Below, in pieces: positions 43,107 to 51,671 of a DNA stretch of 64,000 nucleotides. Each line of letters opens with the position of its first letter. Positions within the stretch are counted from its first letter, which is position 1. This DNA comes from Cytobacillus oceanisediminis 2691 (lineage in GTDB: Bacteria > Bacillota > Bacilli > Bacillales > Cytobacillaceae): assembly GCF_000294775.2 (NCBI RefSeq), contig NZ_CP015506.1, positions 657,501 through 721,500 on the forward strand. Direction: 5' to 3'. Under the pieces are notes generated by a model, which ran no database searches, was not told the origin of the DNA, and worked only from the letters and a program-made list of their open reading frames with translations. The translations under genes were made by a program, and so were the position numbers.

Positions 43107-43580
43107 ATGTCAATCGCTGTTTTAGCAATGTTTGCCTGGTTAGTAATGATTGTATTCGCTATTGTTCCCAAAGGATTAACTCTTACTGAGATGGTTTTTT
43201 TGTACTTCATTATCGGAATATTAACTATTACCCAATTCACCATACTTGATGTCAATCTGCACTGGGTTCCAGTCACCCGAAGTGTGGAAGGGTCTTTCGC
43301 GATTTATATTTGCCGCTTTATTGTGATACCTTTTCAAATTCTTTTGTCAGTATGCATACTGAATTCGCACATGAAAGCAAAATGGCGATGGGTTTTATCA
43401 GCTACAATCGTAATCTCCCTATGCTTGGGAGACCGGATATATTTGTGGACTGGCCTCATTACTTTCCAAAGGTGGAATGAATTGTACTCTGCTCTTATGT
43501 ATGTGGTATCTATAGCCTTAGTATGGTTGATAGCCCGCTGGTTTGTTTGCCTGGAAAAAGGAGAATTCAAAAAAACATGA
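43107..43580 (+). CDS. Membrane protein, CBO0543-like
   Basis: 157 residues with five hydrophobic segments and few charged loops. The layout matches small CBO0543-type integral membrane proteins of Bacilli, function unknown. AAAGG lies 9 bases before ATG 43107; the alternative ATG 43098 overlaps it. The stop overlaps the next start (ATGA), so the two membrane proteins are translationally coupled and probably form a complex. Confidence 0.7.
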   Translation: MSIAVLAMFAWLVMIVFAIVPKGLTLTEMVFLYFIIGILTITQFTILDVNLHWVPVTRSVEGSFAIYICRFIVIPFQILLSVCILNSHMKAKWRWVLSATIVISLCLGDRIYLWTGLITFQRWNELYSALMYVVSIALVWLIARWFVCLEKGEFKKT

Positions 43581-44041
43581 ATGAAATTCGTTATTACGAT
43601 CATAATTTTAATGCTAATGAGTGGTTTATGCCAAAACGTTTTTCAAATAAGAAAACCTTCTTATACCTCCTATGTGGCGTGTTTACTGGTTTCTTTTTCG
43701 ATCACATTTTAAGTGTGCTGCCAGTTAGTTATTATGATATAAATGATAATTCTTCCTTTCAATTGATGGATTTTTTATCCCATGTGATGTATGCACCATT
43801 CAGCTATCTATTCTTTTATATATATGACTTCTTTAATATAAAGCCAAATCTTTCTCTGTTATTCATTTTGATATGGGCGTTTATAAGTGTTGGGATAGAG
43901 CGATTCACTGAGTACATAGGGATCTTTCACTATCAACATGGATATAACAGCTATTATTCTTTTGTTATTTATTTAGTGGTCCAAAGTTTATGGGTGATAT
44001 TTTACAGGATTATTAAAGTATATGGAGAAAAACAATTTTAA
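43577..44041 (+). CDS. CBO0543 family membrane protein
   Basis: 154 residues. After a short cytoplasmic start (MNEIRYYDHNFNANEWFMPKRFSNKKTF) come four hydrophobic segments, with FTGFFFDHILSVLPVSYYDIND and IERFTEYIGIFHYQHGYNSYYSF, typical of CBO0543 proteins. AAAAGGAG lies upstream and the start overlaps the previous stop. No function is known. Confidence 0.75.
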   Translation: MNEIRYYDHNFNANEWFMPKRFSNKKTFLYLLCGVFTGFFFDHILSVLPVSYYDINDNSSFQLMDFLSHVMYAPFSYLFFYIYDFFNIKPNLSLLFILIWAFISVGIERFTEYIGIFHYQHGYNSYYSFVIYLVVQSLWVIFYRIIKVYGEKQF

Positions 44042-44349
44042 ATGGAATGGAGATGTTTGGGAATTGTCAGGAATTATTTATAGAAAAGGTATTCTTAAGC
44101 TAATCATATTTTGAAATAGAACAATTCTGCCGCAACTTCCTCCAAAGTTCTTTTAGTTATGACATATCTATATTGTTCCAAATCTTTGTTAGCAATTTGC
44201 TTTGATAGCATTTTCCCTCTTTGCTGCATCCATAAAAATACAGAAAAATAAATCAAATTCATTATGATATGTACCTAGACCCGGTATGATAAGGCTGCTT
44301 TTATCTTCCTTAGTAGTAGGAGCATTTTCATTATTGATAATTAAATACA

Positions 44350-44413
44350 AAGAGTGCAGCAATAGAGACAAACATCTTCATTCTTATTTATAAATGGGCA
44401 GGTAACTTTCATA
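44350..44413 (+). repeat. Intergenic element, palindrome half
   Basis: AGAGTGCAGC lead-in remnant and CTTATTTATAAATGGGCAGG with TAACTTTCATAAC. The hairpin is lost. The 44042-44349 stretch contains only a minus-strand frame (44189-44371) with no start signal, which I do not call. Confidence 0.55.
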
Positions 44414-44519
44414 ACAATTATGGGTTTCTATGGTGAAGTGAGTTGAAAAATAGTATTTGCTCTGGATATTAAAGGGAAAGTTGGAAAACCTATAATGAAT
44501 TCTAAAAGGAGGGATTCGA

Positions 44520-44666
44520 ATGAAAGACAATGAGCAGGAAACTAGCGAAGGACTGAATCAGATATTTGAAATAATAAATGCCAAAGGCGATGTTGGCGAA
44601 ATCAATGAAATTCTGAAAAATGGAAGTTCTGACTCTATAGCGGCAAACTCCTCTCCTAATTCCTAA
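44520..44666 (+). CDS. Small acidic protein
   Basis: 48 codons (MKDNEQETSEGLNQIFEIINAKGDVGEINEILKNGSSDSIAANSS...) with AGGAGGG 6 bases before the ATG, a strong start signal. The predicted product is a soluble helical peptide. Unknown family. It sits between two element copies, in the same arrangement as its larger neighbours. Confidence 0.6.
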   Translation: MKDNEQETSEGLNQIFEIINAKGDVGEINEILKNGSSDSIAANSSPNS

Positions 44667-44730
44667 GACAAAGAAAACCCGTTAAAAAAGAACCGGCCAC
44701 TGCAGCAATGGTTTTTGAGAATATAGATAG

Positions 44731-44780
44731 ATGCAGCGAAGCTGCCTTTTTTTTATCTCTTTAACGACTTTGTCAATACT
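44731..44780 (+). repeat. Degenerate intergenic element after the small acidic gene
   Basis: GCAGC-GAA-GCTGC hairpin, eight T residues, then CTTTAACGACTTTGTCAA. Confidence 0.5.
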
Positions 44781-44786
44781 TGTACT

Positions 44787-44853
44787 TAAGCTAAGGGTGC
44801 TTATGCTCAAGATCAGCTGCCAAGCAAGGCAGCTTTTTCTTATTTAACTAAAT
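44787..44853 (+). repeat. Intergenic element, truncated in the palindrome
   Basis: CTAAGGGTGCTTATGCTCAA lead-in, GCTGCCAAGCAAGGCAGC hairpin, TTTTTCTTATTTAACTAA, then divergence at the palindrome centre. It contains all modules except the right arm. Confidence 0.8.
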
Positions 44854-45011
44854 CTTTCACATAATTTCCTTTTACTGCTGGGAAAGAGCGGGGAAAAGAA
44901 GGCTGGAAAGGCAATGGCCTAGCTGCCCGGAATCCCTTTATACTCTCAGCTTTTTTTCCCGCAGCTTAATCATCCGCTATTTTATATAAAGACCATAATA
45001 AACGTTTAATA

Positions 45012-45070
45012 TCTTGGTGCCATCGCAGGCGGCTTTTCTATTGCACTAAAGGGGCAGGTTTATTCGGTAA
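45012..45070 (+). repeat. Intergenic GGGGCAG-type element
   Basis: GGTGCCATCGCAGGCGGC hairpin, TTTTCTATTG, then ACTAAAGGGGCAGGTTTATT and CGGTAAG. The stretch 44854-45011 has a poly-T hairpin region but no gene. Confidence 0.8.
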
Positions 45071-45122
45071 GAAATTGGATTATTATGGTAAAATAAATTA
45101 TAAAGGGGGGCAAAGTTTTATT

Positions 45123-45359
45123 ATGAAAAAAGGTTGGGTTTCGCTTATTAGTGGCTTAATTTTAGGTTTAATAATTTCGTTCTTTACTCTTGATTATAAT
45201 GGCTGGAAAATGCAACGAATAGGGGAAAATGGTGAAGTTATTAATACAATAAATGAGTTGGATTTTGATTTAATAACTAATTGCTTTTTAATAGTGCTTA
45301 TTTCAATTTTAGTTATTTATATACTCTTGACAGTCTTAGAAAAAATAAGAAAAACATAA
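45123..45359 (+). CDS. Small membrane protein
   Basis: 78 residues with two membrane helices (MKKGWVSLISGLILGLIISFF and LITNCFLIVLISILVIYILL) joined by a polar loop of about 28 residues. AAGGGGGGC lies 12 bases before ATG 45123. Unknown family. A one-gene unit between element copies. Confidence 0.62.
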   Translation: MKKGWVSLISGLILGLIISFFTLDYNGWKMQRIGENGEVINTINELDFDLITNCFLIVLISILVIYILLTVLEKIRKT

Positions 45360-45363
45360 ATTT

Positions 45364-45455
45364 ACTTATTTAGCTAACGATGCAATGGTGAAGTAACATG
45401 CGCCAATACAGTTGGGTTTTTTCTTGTTTAACAAACGGGGCAGGCTAGTGCGGTT
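45364..45455 (+). repeat. Intergenic GGGGCAG-type element
   Basis: GCTAACGATGCAATGG lead-in, GCGCCAATACAGTTGGG hairpin, TTTTTTCTTG, then TTTAACAAACGGGGCAGGCT and AGTGCGG. Confidence 0.82.
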
Positions 45456-45538
45456 ATCGTAATGTTTTTCCCTTAAATTTAAATGCAATATATAGTACCT
45501 TATATAAAATATTACAAATGCAAAAAAGGAGAGAAATT

Positions 45539-46420
45539 ATGGGGAAAATAAATTATTCCATTGTTGATGTTTTTTCACAAGGAAAATATACAGGGAATCA
45601 ACTTGCTGTTTTTAAAAATGCTGGAAACATTCCCGATGATGAGATGCAACAAATAGCTAAGGAAATTAATTTTTCAGAGACTACTTTTATTTTATCTGAC
45701 AAAGAAAAAGCTGGCGGTTACGACGTTCGTATCTTTACGCCTAACGAAGAAGTCCCTTTTGCTGGGCATCCAACTTTAGGAACCGCCTATATCATTCAAA
45801 GCGAAGTATTAACCGACCCCTCCGATAAACTTATATTAAATTTTAAAGGCGGACAGATTCCCGTCTCGTTTGATAATCAAGAAGAAATACTATGGATGAA
45901 ACAAAGCAAACCAACTTTTGGTCAGATTTTAGATGCAAATAAAGTTTCTGATGTTTTAAGTATAGATAAAGAATACATAGATAATAGATTTCCTATCCAA
46001 GAGGTTTCAACTGGACTTCCAGTGATTGTTGTGCCTTTAACATCTTTAGAAGGAGTTAAAAAAGTAAGCGTAAATAAAGAAAAATACTTTGAATTAATTG
46101 AAGATACTGATGCAAAAGCCATAATGGTGTTTTCTCCTGAAGCGTATAAATCCGAAAATGATTTAAATGTTCGAGACTTTGCAGATTATTATGGTGTTCC
46201 TGAAGATGCAGCTACTGGAAGTTCTAATGGATGTTTAGCTTCTTACTTAGTTAAGTATCGATATTTTGAAAAAAGTGAAATAAATATTCGCGTAGAACAG
46301 GGATATGAAATAAAAAGACCATCCTTATTGTTTTTGAAAGCAAGTGAAGATAACGGGGAAATCATTATATATGTAGGTGGAAAGGTAGAAAAAATTGCCC
46401 AGGGTGAATGGTTTCTATAA
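45539..46420 (+). CDS. PhzF family isomerase
   Basis: 293 residues: two diaminopimelate-epimerase-like lobes. The N-terminal INYSIVDVFSQGKYTGNQLAVF, the catalytic Glu in INFSETTFIL, RIFTPNEEVPFAGHPTLGTAY and the second lobe signature DAATGSSNGCLASYL are all present. PhzF-type enzymes isomerise 2,3-unsaturated acids or act on unknown small molecules. AAAGGAG fixes ATG 45539. It lies alone between element copies. Confidence 0.92.
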   Translation: MGKINYSIVDVFSQGKYTGNQLAVFKNAGNIPDDEMQQIAKEINFSETTFILSDKEKAGGYDVRIFTPNEEVPFAGHPTLGTAYIIQSEVLTDPSDKLILNFKGGQIPVSFDNQEEILWMKQSKPTFGQILDANKVSDVLSIDKEYIDNRFPIQEVSTGLPVIVVPLTSLEGVKKVSVNKEKYFELIEDTDAKAIMVFSPEAYKSENDLNVRDFADYYGVPEDAATGSSNGCLASYLVKYRYFEKSEINIRVEQGYEIKRPSLLFLKASEDNGEIIIYVGGKVEKIAQGEWFL

Positions 46421-46429
46421 TTTCTCCTT

Positions 46430-46518
46430 CTTCAACAACGAGTGCATTAATTTAAGATACGGCTGCCAAATTTGGTGGTCTTTTCTTATTAAACAAAAGG
46501 GGCAGGTTTGTTTAAGGA
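46430..46518 (+). repeat. Intergenic GGGGCAG-type element with lead-in
   Basis: AACGAGTGCATTAATTTAAG lead-in, GGCTGCCAAATTTGGTGGTC hairpin, TTTTCTTATT, then AAACAAAAGGGGCAGGTTTG and TTTAAGGAGGG. Confidence 0.85.
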
Positions 46519-46602
46519 GGGAAAAATTTAAATTTTACAGGTTTGGTGCAATGATGATACCTTCTATCGTCTTAATCGTCTAATTAATCGTAAGGAGTAA
46601 AT

Positions 46603-46719
46603 ATTGTTAATTTGTTTATAAGTGGCTTTTTTACATTACTTATTATGTTTACCATAGGTAAGATCCCTATAAAGTGTAAAAAATTCAGAAGCGAGGAGGG
46701 GATAGGAAGGTCATACTAA
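46603..46719 (+). other. Possible small membrane peptide with ATT start
   Basis: AAGGAG stands 6 bases before an ATT that opens a 38-codon frame (VNLFISGFFTLLIMFTIGKIP...) with one membrane helix and a basic tail. No standard start is in place. It could be a real peptide with a rare start or a decayed one. The rest of 46720-46931 holds only a 26-codon frame at about 46731 without a site. Confidence 0.3.
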
Positions 46720-46931
46720 AAAGAAATTATATGGTTGGTTGTGGCAGAAGGGTTTGGCCCGGGCAACAGCAACTCGTAAAATGGGGAAATAATCGTATCA
46801 ACTTTAACTAATAAGAAGTACAATTCGAAAAGATACTTCGATATTTCATGAAAAATTTCTAAATATTGTAATTTATATCGTCAGAAATGTATCATGGAGA
46901 TATTACATCTTTTCTTAAAGGGGGATTTTAA

Positions 46932-47420
46932 ATGAAAGTAATATTGCCTTTTGCAATAGCCCTGCTTGCACTAACAGGATGTTCTGCATTAGCAAGTGAT
47001 GAATCTACTGAAACGAAATGGTTTGAAACCAAAGAAGAAACAATTGATTATGGCATTAAAGAAGAAAAGATTAAAAAAGAAGACATTATTGGGAAAGTTA
47101 GTGAAAACGGAGAAACATTTATTATTTATAAGAAACAATTAGAGGGAGGCTTAGGCGTAGGTGTATCAAGCATAAGTGAAAATGAAGGGCAATATGCCTG
47201 GTATGATCCTGATCAAGATGTACTTGTTAAGAATGATGAGGTCAAACAATATTCTTCTCAAATAAGTTGGGGAACAGAAACACAGTCAGGAAAAACTTTT
47301 ACAATTTATACCGGAGTAAGTGAAGCAGAAGCTCCTGTCGTTAAAACAAAAACTGGCGAAGTAAGTCCCACAATTGACAACAAAACAGGAATTTATTTTT
47401 ATATCCAACCAACTAAATAG
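46932..47420 (+). CDS. Predicted lipoprotein
   Basis: 162 residues with a lipoprotein signal (lipobox LTGC, Cys near residue 17). The mature part is acidic, with two similar beta-rich segments (ENGETFIIYKKQ and QSGKTFTIYTGV). I recognise no family. It lies 70 bases upstream of a second secreted-protein gene, and the two probably work together at the cell surface (inference). AAAGGGGG site. Confidence 0.7.
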   Translation: MKVILPFAIALLALTGCSALASDESTETKWFETKEETIDYGIKEEKIKKEDIIGKVSENGETFIIYKKQLEGGLGVGVSSISENEGQYAWYDPDQDVLVKNDEVKQYSSQISWGTETQSGKTFTIYTGVSEAEAPVVKTKTGEVSPTIDNKTGIYFYIQPTK

Positions 47421-47490
47421 GCCCAAAGACCCTTTACCAAATTTTAACAAAATTGGATAATTTAGATAATTCTGGTAAAGGAGGAAAAGT

Positions 47491-48222
47491 ATGAGAAGAA
47501 GTATTAAAAATGTTTTTGCTGTCTTAAGTTTGAGTGTTGTTTTTTTAGGGGGATTTGGAGGATCTACATTCGCTGCAGGGTCGAAGGATGCTAATAAACC
47601 TGTAAAAATCGAGAAGAGAAATGCCATTTATGATGAATCTCTAGGAAAGTATGTAACACCTCTTAAGGAAGTAGATGGACAATTAGTTCCAGTTTCAAAA
47701 GAAGAATATGTAAATGAGATTGAAAATTCTGAAGAAGTTGACACTGAGGGTATGTTTACTGATGAGGATGCAACTGGTGATGGTGATGTATCAATCTTAA
47801 GGGATTATTACGAATACTACAGATACACTCCTTCTTCAACTACCAATGTGACTGGTGGTACTAAAAAGGTAACTGCAGACATCGGTTGTACTACATCTAC
47901 TTGTAGAATTGATAAAGCAGTTAGTGTAACAGTATCCGCTACGTATAGTGTTTCTCTAACAGCAGAAAAAGATGCGATTAAGGCTAATGCAGGCTTTTCA
48001 TGGACTAGTAGCGCATCTGACTCTAGCACATATTCTTTCACACTATCAAAAGGTGACTCTGGCTATATTGGATTCAAGCCATACTTAAAGAAAACTTCTG
48101 GAACTTTAAAAAGATATTCAAATTGGGATGGTTTACTATCTAGTAAATCAGCTTATGCTTATTCTCCGAGAAAAACCTCATCTGGTGAAGCAGATGGTTA
48201 TTACTACTTTGTACATTATTAA
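47491..48222 (+). CDS. Secreted protein with Ser/Thr-rich beta domain, unknown
   Basis: 243 residues. The signal peptide ends at FAAG. An acidic propeptide-like stretch (about 30-100) precedes a beta-rich domain (about 105-243) with one Cys pair (GCTTSTC) and alternating Ser/Thr strands (AVSVTVSATYSVSLTAEKD, SASDSSTYSFTLSKGDSGYIGF). The pattern would fit a secreted beta-barrel, bacteriocin-like or pore-forming protein, but there is no recognised signature. AAAGGAGG ribosome site and a strong terminator. Confidence 0.65.
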   Translation: MRRSIKNVFAVLSLSVVFLGGFGGSTFAAGSKDANKPVKIEKRNAIYDESLGKYVTPLKEVDGQLVPVSKEEYVNEIENSEEVDTEGMFTDEDATGDGDVSILRDYYEYYRYTPSSTTNVTGGTKKVTADIGCTTSTCRIDKAVSVTVSATYSVSLTAEKDAIKANAGFSWTSSASDSSTYSFTLSKGDSGYIGFKPYLKKTSGTLKRYSNWDGLLSSKSAYAYSPRKTSSGEADGYYYFVHY

Positions 48223-48230
48223 TAGCTGAA

Positions 48231-48262
48231 CAAAAGGGTGTCTTGATAAGGACACCCTTTTG
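48231..48262 (+). terminator. Terminator after the secreted protein gene
   Basis: CAAAAGGGTGTC and GACACCCTTTTG, 12-bp stem with loop TTGATAAG. Confidence 0.93.
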
Positions 48263-48323
48263 TGTTTAAATAATTCGAAAAAACAGCTAGTTCCAATAGA
48301 GGATGTTATACAAAAGGTAAATG

Positions 48324-48400
48324 TAGGCATTACTTTAACATCAAGCTGCACAATGGTGGCCTATTCTTACTTAACTAACGGGGCAGTTTTGTCGAATAAG
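48324..48400 (+). repeat. Intergenic GGGGCAG-type element
   Basis: AAGCTGCACAATGGTGGCC hairpin, TATTCTTACTTAACTAACGG with GGCAGTTTTGTCGAATAAG. Confidence 0.82.
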
Positions 48401-48554
48401 AACTTGTTATAACATTGCATATTTATTAGTGGAGGATTCTTATATTAGCAAATTAATTAATGGCAGGTTATAAAACAATCAGGTATTTTAATAAAGGAGT
48501 GGGGCACAATTTTTAGAAAGTTATTCTTTAAAATATGAAGAGTTTGCTTCTGAA

Positions 48555-48851
48555 ATGGGCTTTCCTGATTGGAAATCAGCTTGTGAATATACATATTTTG
48601 TCTTCCATATTCCTGAAGATGCTCAATGGAGTGTCACTGAGCTGCCAAATAGAACTTGGGCAGTTTGGAATGACATAGGTGAACCTCCATATTCATTTCA
48701 CCTTTTCTCAACTTGGCGAGAAGCAATTACCTTTTTAAGAAGTATTTTTGAAAAAGAGAAATACTTAGAGGATTATTGGGACCCAGAAGGATATGATCCA
48801 GGAGAAGATGTATTTTTAAAACCACCAGATAAACACAAAAAAGACGATTAA
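48555..48851 (+). CDS. Small acidic/aromatic protein, start uncertain
   Basis: 98 residues from ATG 48555. The frame continues convincingly upstream (FLESYSLKYEEFASE-M) towards AAAGGAG at about 48495, where a TTT stands in place of a start codon. Either the true start is lost (for example TTG to TTT) or translation begins at ATG 48555 with a weak GAAGAG. Trp- and acid-rich composition (VFHIPEDAQWSVTELPNRTWAVWND). No family recognised. Confidence 0.6.
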   Translation: MGFPDWKSACEYTYFVFHIPEDAQWSVTELPNRTWAVWNDIGEPPYSFHLFSTWREAITFLRSIFEKEKYLEDYWDPEGYDPGEDVFLKPPDKHKKDD

Positions 48852-48865
48852 TTATTTATTTTTTG

Positions 48866-48911
48866 ATTGAATCCCTTATTCAATAAACGGGGCAGTTTAG
48901 TGCAAGAAGAA
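48866..48911 (+). repeat. Intergenic element, palindrome half
   Basis: CTTATTCAATAAACGGGGCA and GTTTAGTGCAAGAAG; the terminator hairpin is missing. Confidence 0.65.
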
Positions 48912-48976
48912 TAAAAGTAAAATGTTATAATGAATTTATTATTTTTTTAAAGGGGCAGCATAGGAATAAAAATCTT

Positions 48977-49237
48977 ATGTCTTATTCTATTATCTTCTTA
49001 GGATTATGTATTCTTGTAGGTTCTTGGTTTATTTTACAATCTATACAATCCAATCAATTTAAAACATCACAGAAAGAACAATTTCGGTATGAATTAATTT
49101 CCCCAAATGATAGTAACATCATTATTTTTGATAAACAAAGTGGAGACTATTTTTCGAAATATATTGAACCTAATGAGGGACCGACCGAATGGCAAAAACA
49201 AAAATCACCAATATCTACTTCACCAAAGTTAATCTGA
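48977..49237 (+). CDS. Small membrane-anchored protein
   Basis: 86 residues with one N-terminal membrane helix (YSIIFLGLCILVGSWFILQ) and a polar, probably extracytoplasmic, part. The ribosome site is weak (ATAGGA 11 bases upstream). No family recognised. It lies between element copies. Confidence 0.55.
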   Translation: MSYSIIFLGLCILVGSWFILQSIQSNQFKTSQKEQFRYELISPNDSNIIIFDKQSGDYFSKYIEPNEGPTEWQKQKSPISTSPKLI

Positions 49238-49246
49238 GATTTTATT

Positions 49247-49336
49247 GAGCTATGGAATGCCCTATGTACAAGGACTGCTGCCGAACTAGGCGGCTATTTT
49301 TTTGTTGAACTACAGGGGCAGGTTAGTGAAATAAGG
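49247..49336 (+). repeat. Intergenic GGGGCAG-type element
   Basis: GCTGCCGAACTAGGCGGC hairpin, TATTTTTTTG, then TTGAACTACAGGGGCAGGTT and AGTGAAATAAGG. Confidence 0.85.
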
Positions 49337-49398
49337 TAGGACATTGGAATAAGACTTGAGAATATATATTTTTAAAAAGAAATATAGGGGTGATTACA

Positions 49399-49695
49399 AT
49401 ACAAAAATGCGATACTTGCAACAATCCATTTAAGTGGATTAAAATTTTTAGAGCTAATTGGTTTTACAGCACAATAAACTGCGACAGATGCGGCACAGAA
49501 TATAAGATAGCATTTCCTTCTAGGTTTATTTGCGTCTCTTTTACAATAATACCAATGTGGATATATGGTTTGTTTGCATCTCCTTTCAGTAATGTTTTTA
49601 CTACAATTGTTATATGTATCGCCACTGCGATTATTGGTTCTTTGTTCTCGCCTTTTTTAGTAAAATATAAGAAAGTTGCGAAGGTTTCACCGTAA
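49399..49695 (+). CDS. TIGR04104-like putative zinc finger membrane protein
   Basis: About 98 residues. Two CxxC knuckles (CDTCNNPFKW and CDRCGTEY) are followed by two membrane helices, the pattern of TIGR04104 family proteins. An AGGGGTG site stands 6 bases before ATA 49399, giving the family-like start (ATA)QKCDTC. The conventional alternative is GTG 49390, which overlaps that site and has none of its own. A second case of an ATA in start position. Confidence 0.68.
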   Translation: MQKCDTCNNPFKWIKIFRANWFYSTINCDRCGTEYKIAFPSRFICVSFTIIPMWIYGLFASPFSNVFTTIVICIATAIIGSLFSPFLVKYKKVAKVSP

Positions 49696-49788
49696 GCTAA
49701 AGGGTACTTTTGTCAAAATTAACTGCTAATCGAGCAGTTTTTTTTCTTTATAAACTAACAGGGCATTTAGTTGAATAAGGACAACCCA
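49693..49788 (+). repeat. Intergenic GGGGCAG-type element
   Basis: CTAAAGGGTACTTTTGTC lead-in, AACTGCTAATCGAGCAGTT hairpin, T-run, then AAACTAACAGGGCATTTAG and TTGAATAAGG. Very like the copy at 11097. Confidence 0.85.
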
Positions 49789-49945
49789 ATAATCCTTATT
49801 GTGATATCCATTCCCTCTCTAGACATGCTTAGAATATGGATAAAATTTAATATATTGTTTATGAGCCTGATTAGCTATAATAGCGGAGGGACGTGACAGC
49901 AAGGCAAACAAATATCAAAATAATATGAAAAAATGAGGAGTATAT

Positions 49946-50308
49946 ATGGTTGACGTTTTATGGACAATTTATTTGGGGTTGCTAGCGACAGCATCTCTCA
50001 CTTTTTTAATAAGAGGACAATATAAGACAAAGCTTTCCAAAATAGATTTCGTCGTATCCATCATAACTTGGATTGGTCTTTTCGGATACGTAACGGAAAC
50101 AGCTATCCTGAGTCCTACTGTCTGGAAGTTTGTATCCGTGGCAGCCTTTGTTTGGGATTTATCGTTCACGATGCTTCTAAAAGGTTATGAAGGGGAAGAA
50201 CTCCTGGAGGAAATGCCGGTTTTGGTGAGGAGAATCTGGATGTTAGTTACATTTATTGTCATGGTCGGACCTCTGTACTACGGGTTGTTCAAATATGCTT
50301 TCGCGTGA
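49946..50308 (+). CDS. Four-helix membrane protein
   Basis: 120 residues with four hydrophobic segments and a short acidic loop (GYEGEELLEEMP) between helices 3 and 4. GAGGAGT sits 6 bases before the ATG. I recognise no family. It is a one-gene unit after a 157-base leader that follows the element. Confidence 0.68.
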   Translation: MVDVLWTIYLGLLATASLTFLIRGQYKTKLSKIDFVVSIITWIGLFGYVTETAILSPTVWKFVSVAAFVWDLSFTMLLKGYEGEELLEEMPVLVRRIWMLVTFIVMVGPLYYGLFKYAFA

Positions 50309-50352
50309 TGTCGAGTATTGGAAGAGGATACCGAGCAGATAAAAACCTCTCA

Positions 50353-50454
50353 GGGATTCTCTTATTGAAAATAGGTGCGTTGATCCATGAAGGATTAACG
50401 TCTTTTTTGTAGTTATTGAATAATACGGTGCAGGATAATTCAATAAATGAAAAA
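50353..50454 (+). repeat. Intergenic element, second hairpin type
   Basis: GCGTTGATCC...GGATTAACG hairpin with CTTTTTTG, as at 2804-2829, then TTATTGAATAATACGGTGCA and GGATAATTCAATAA. Confidence 0.7.
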
Positions 50455-50494
50455 ATAGCAAGAGTGATTAACGTAATGGTAGGAAGTGATGTAA

Positions 50495-50701
50495 ATGTCG
50501 GTATTCATTCAATATAGTCATAAAAGTATAATTAACTCAATTAAGTATAGAGAGAAAGATTTCGCAGTTTTGAGTATTGGAGTTATGTTAAGAGATTTTG
50601 AAGGGTTTACTTATAACTTTATAAAAGGTACTTTCAAGTTTCCTTTATTCTTTGTTTTACCAACGGTGTTTATTGATGATGAAGAAACAGGAAAGATGTA
50701 A
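50495..50701 (+). CDS. Small hypothetical protein
   Basis: 68 residues (MSVFIQYSHKSIINSIKYREKDFAVLSIG...), mixed charged and aromatic, ending in an acidic DDEETGKM. AGGAAGTG precedes the ATG. No family recognised; perhaps a fragment. It is followed after 42 bases by the next small gene without an element between them. Confidence 0.45.
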   Translation: MSVFIQYSHKSIINSIKYREKDFAVLSIGVMLRDFEGFTYNFIKGTFKFPLFFVLPTVFIDDEETGKM

Positions 50702-50743
50702 CAGCTTCAAATCGAATATCATATTTATAAAAAAAGTAAGTGG

Positions 50744-51082
50744 GTGATTCTTAAAGTAGATTCTAATGCTCAATTAAAACTAATAACCGAATATTGTGAG
50801 TGGTTTGCTTGTAATGGTTTTGGTTCGTTTATGTTCCAAGGTGAAAACATCCTTTATGATGACTTATATCCAGATGTGCATTGGGATCATCCAACTGAGT
50901 TCCCTAATCTTAATTGGGATAAGGTAGCAGCGTTAATTGAAATACGTGAAGTTGGATACACCGTAATTACAAACGATAATAAAATCAATAGCACAATAAA
51001 ATTGTTAAACCATATTCCTAAAGAGTACGAAATTGATTTAGAGATCAAGGTGCTTCAACCGAGAGCGGGGGCATTGACATAA
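50744..51082 (+). CDS. Small hypothetical protein
   Basis: 112 residues from GTG 50744, with poor ribosome-site context. ILKVDSNAQLKLITEYCEWFACNGFGSFMFQGENILYDDLYPDVHWDHPTEFPNLNWDK is rich in aromatic and acidic residues, like immunity or small regulatory proteins, but I cannot assign a family. The second half is alpha-beta (IKLLNHIPKEYEIDLEIKVLQ). Confidence 0.55.
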   Translation: MILKVDSNAQLKLITEYCEWFACNGFGSFMFQGENILYDDLYPDVHWDHPTEFPNLNWDKVAALIEIREVGYTVITNDNKINSTIKLLNHIPKEYEIDLEIKVLQPRAGALT

Positions 51083-51084
51083 GA

Positions 51085-51150
51085 ACGATTGATGCCTTTC
51101 TATCTTGAATTTTCTCATTGTAGAAACGGGGCAGGCAATATTAAATCAAA
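51085..51150 (+). repeat. Intergenic element, palindrome half
   Basis: GATGCCTTTCTATCTTG lead-in remnant, then CTCATTGTAGAAACGGGGCA and GGCAATATTAAATC. Confidence 0.65.
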
Positions 51151-51176
51151 AGGAAGTTCCGAATGGGGGAATCGTG

Positions 51177-51551
51177 ATGAAAATAAATATTTGGAACCGA
51201 ATAAGGCAAATGATTGCCAGTAGGGTGTATTACAGGCATCCCCTAATTTGGGAGACAGAAACAGATGGGTTTACATATGGTGAAATAACTGATCACTTTG
51301 ATTTTGATGAAGAAGTAGGCTGTACGTTTGGTGATGGTTTTGTTCAAGCACCTAATGGTAGCAGGGCAGGTATTATATGGGAACTGGCTGAAAAGCCATA
51401 TATATCTACGTGTATTGAAGCTGACAACGAGAGATGGGGAGTATACAATGTCGGGTTCGTTAGACCAATAAAAACAGTAGATGACTTAGTATACAATTTT
51501 AAAACCATATATCCATTGATAAAAGAAGTATATAACAATGCCAGAAAGTAA
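51177..51551 (+). CDS. Small soluble protein, immunity-like features
   Basis: 124 residues (MKINIWNRIRQMIASRVYYRHPLIWETETDGFTYGEITDHFDFDEEVGC...). The C-terminal helix follows a strand-rich acidic centre. GGGGGAATC lies just before GTG 51174 and ATG 51177. No family recognised. The acidic, aromatic composition is reminiscent of immunity proteins (inference, weak). Confidence 0.58.
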   Translation: MKINIWNRIRQMIASRVYYRHPLIWETETDGFTYGEITDHFDFDEEVGCTFGDGFVQAPNGSRAGIIWELAEKPYISTCIEADNERWGVYNVGFVRPIKTVDDLVYNFKTIYPLIKEVYNNARK

Positions 51552-51557
51552 CTACTT

Positions 51558-51632
51558 GATCTAAAGGGTGTAAGAGCTTAAGGACTGGCTGCTGTTTGCA
51601 CAAAAGGGGCAGGATAGTTCAACAAGAGATTG
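51558..51632 (+). repeat. Intergenic element
   Basis: CTAAAGGGTGTAAGAGC lead-in, GGCTGCTGTTTGC hairpin remnant directly joined to ACAAAAGGGGCAGGATAG and TTCAACAAGAG. The T-run is deleted. Confidence 0.72.
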
Positions 51633-51671
51633 GGGTAATTTGGTAAAATGAATTTAAAGGGGGGGAATACA

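Noticed and set aside
44189..44371. 60-codon minus-strand frame between the CBO0543 gene and the small acidic gene
   Set aside because: No start signal. Neighbouring frames look equally random, and an element remnant overlaps its 5' end.
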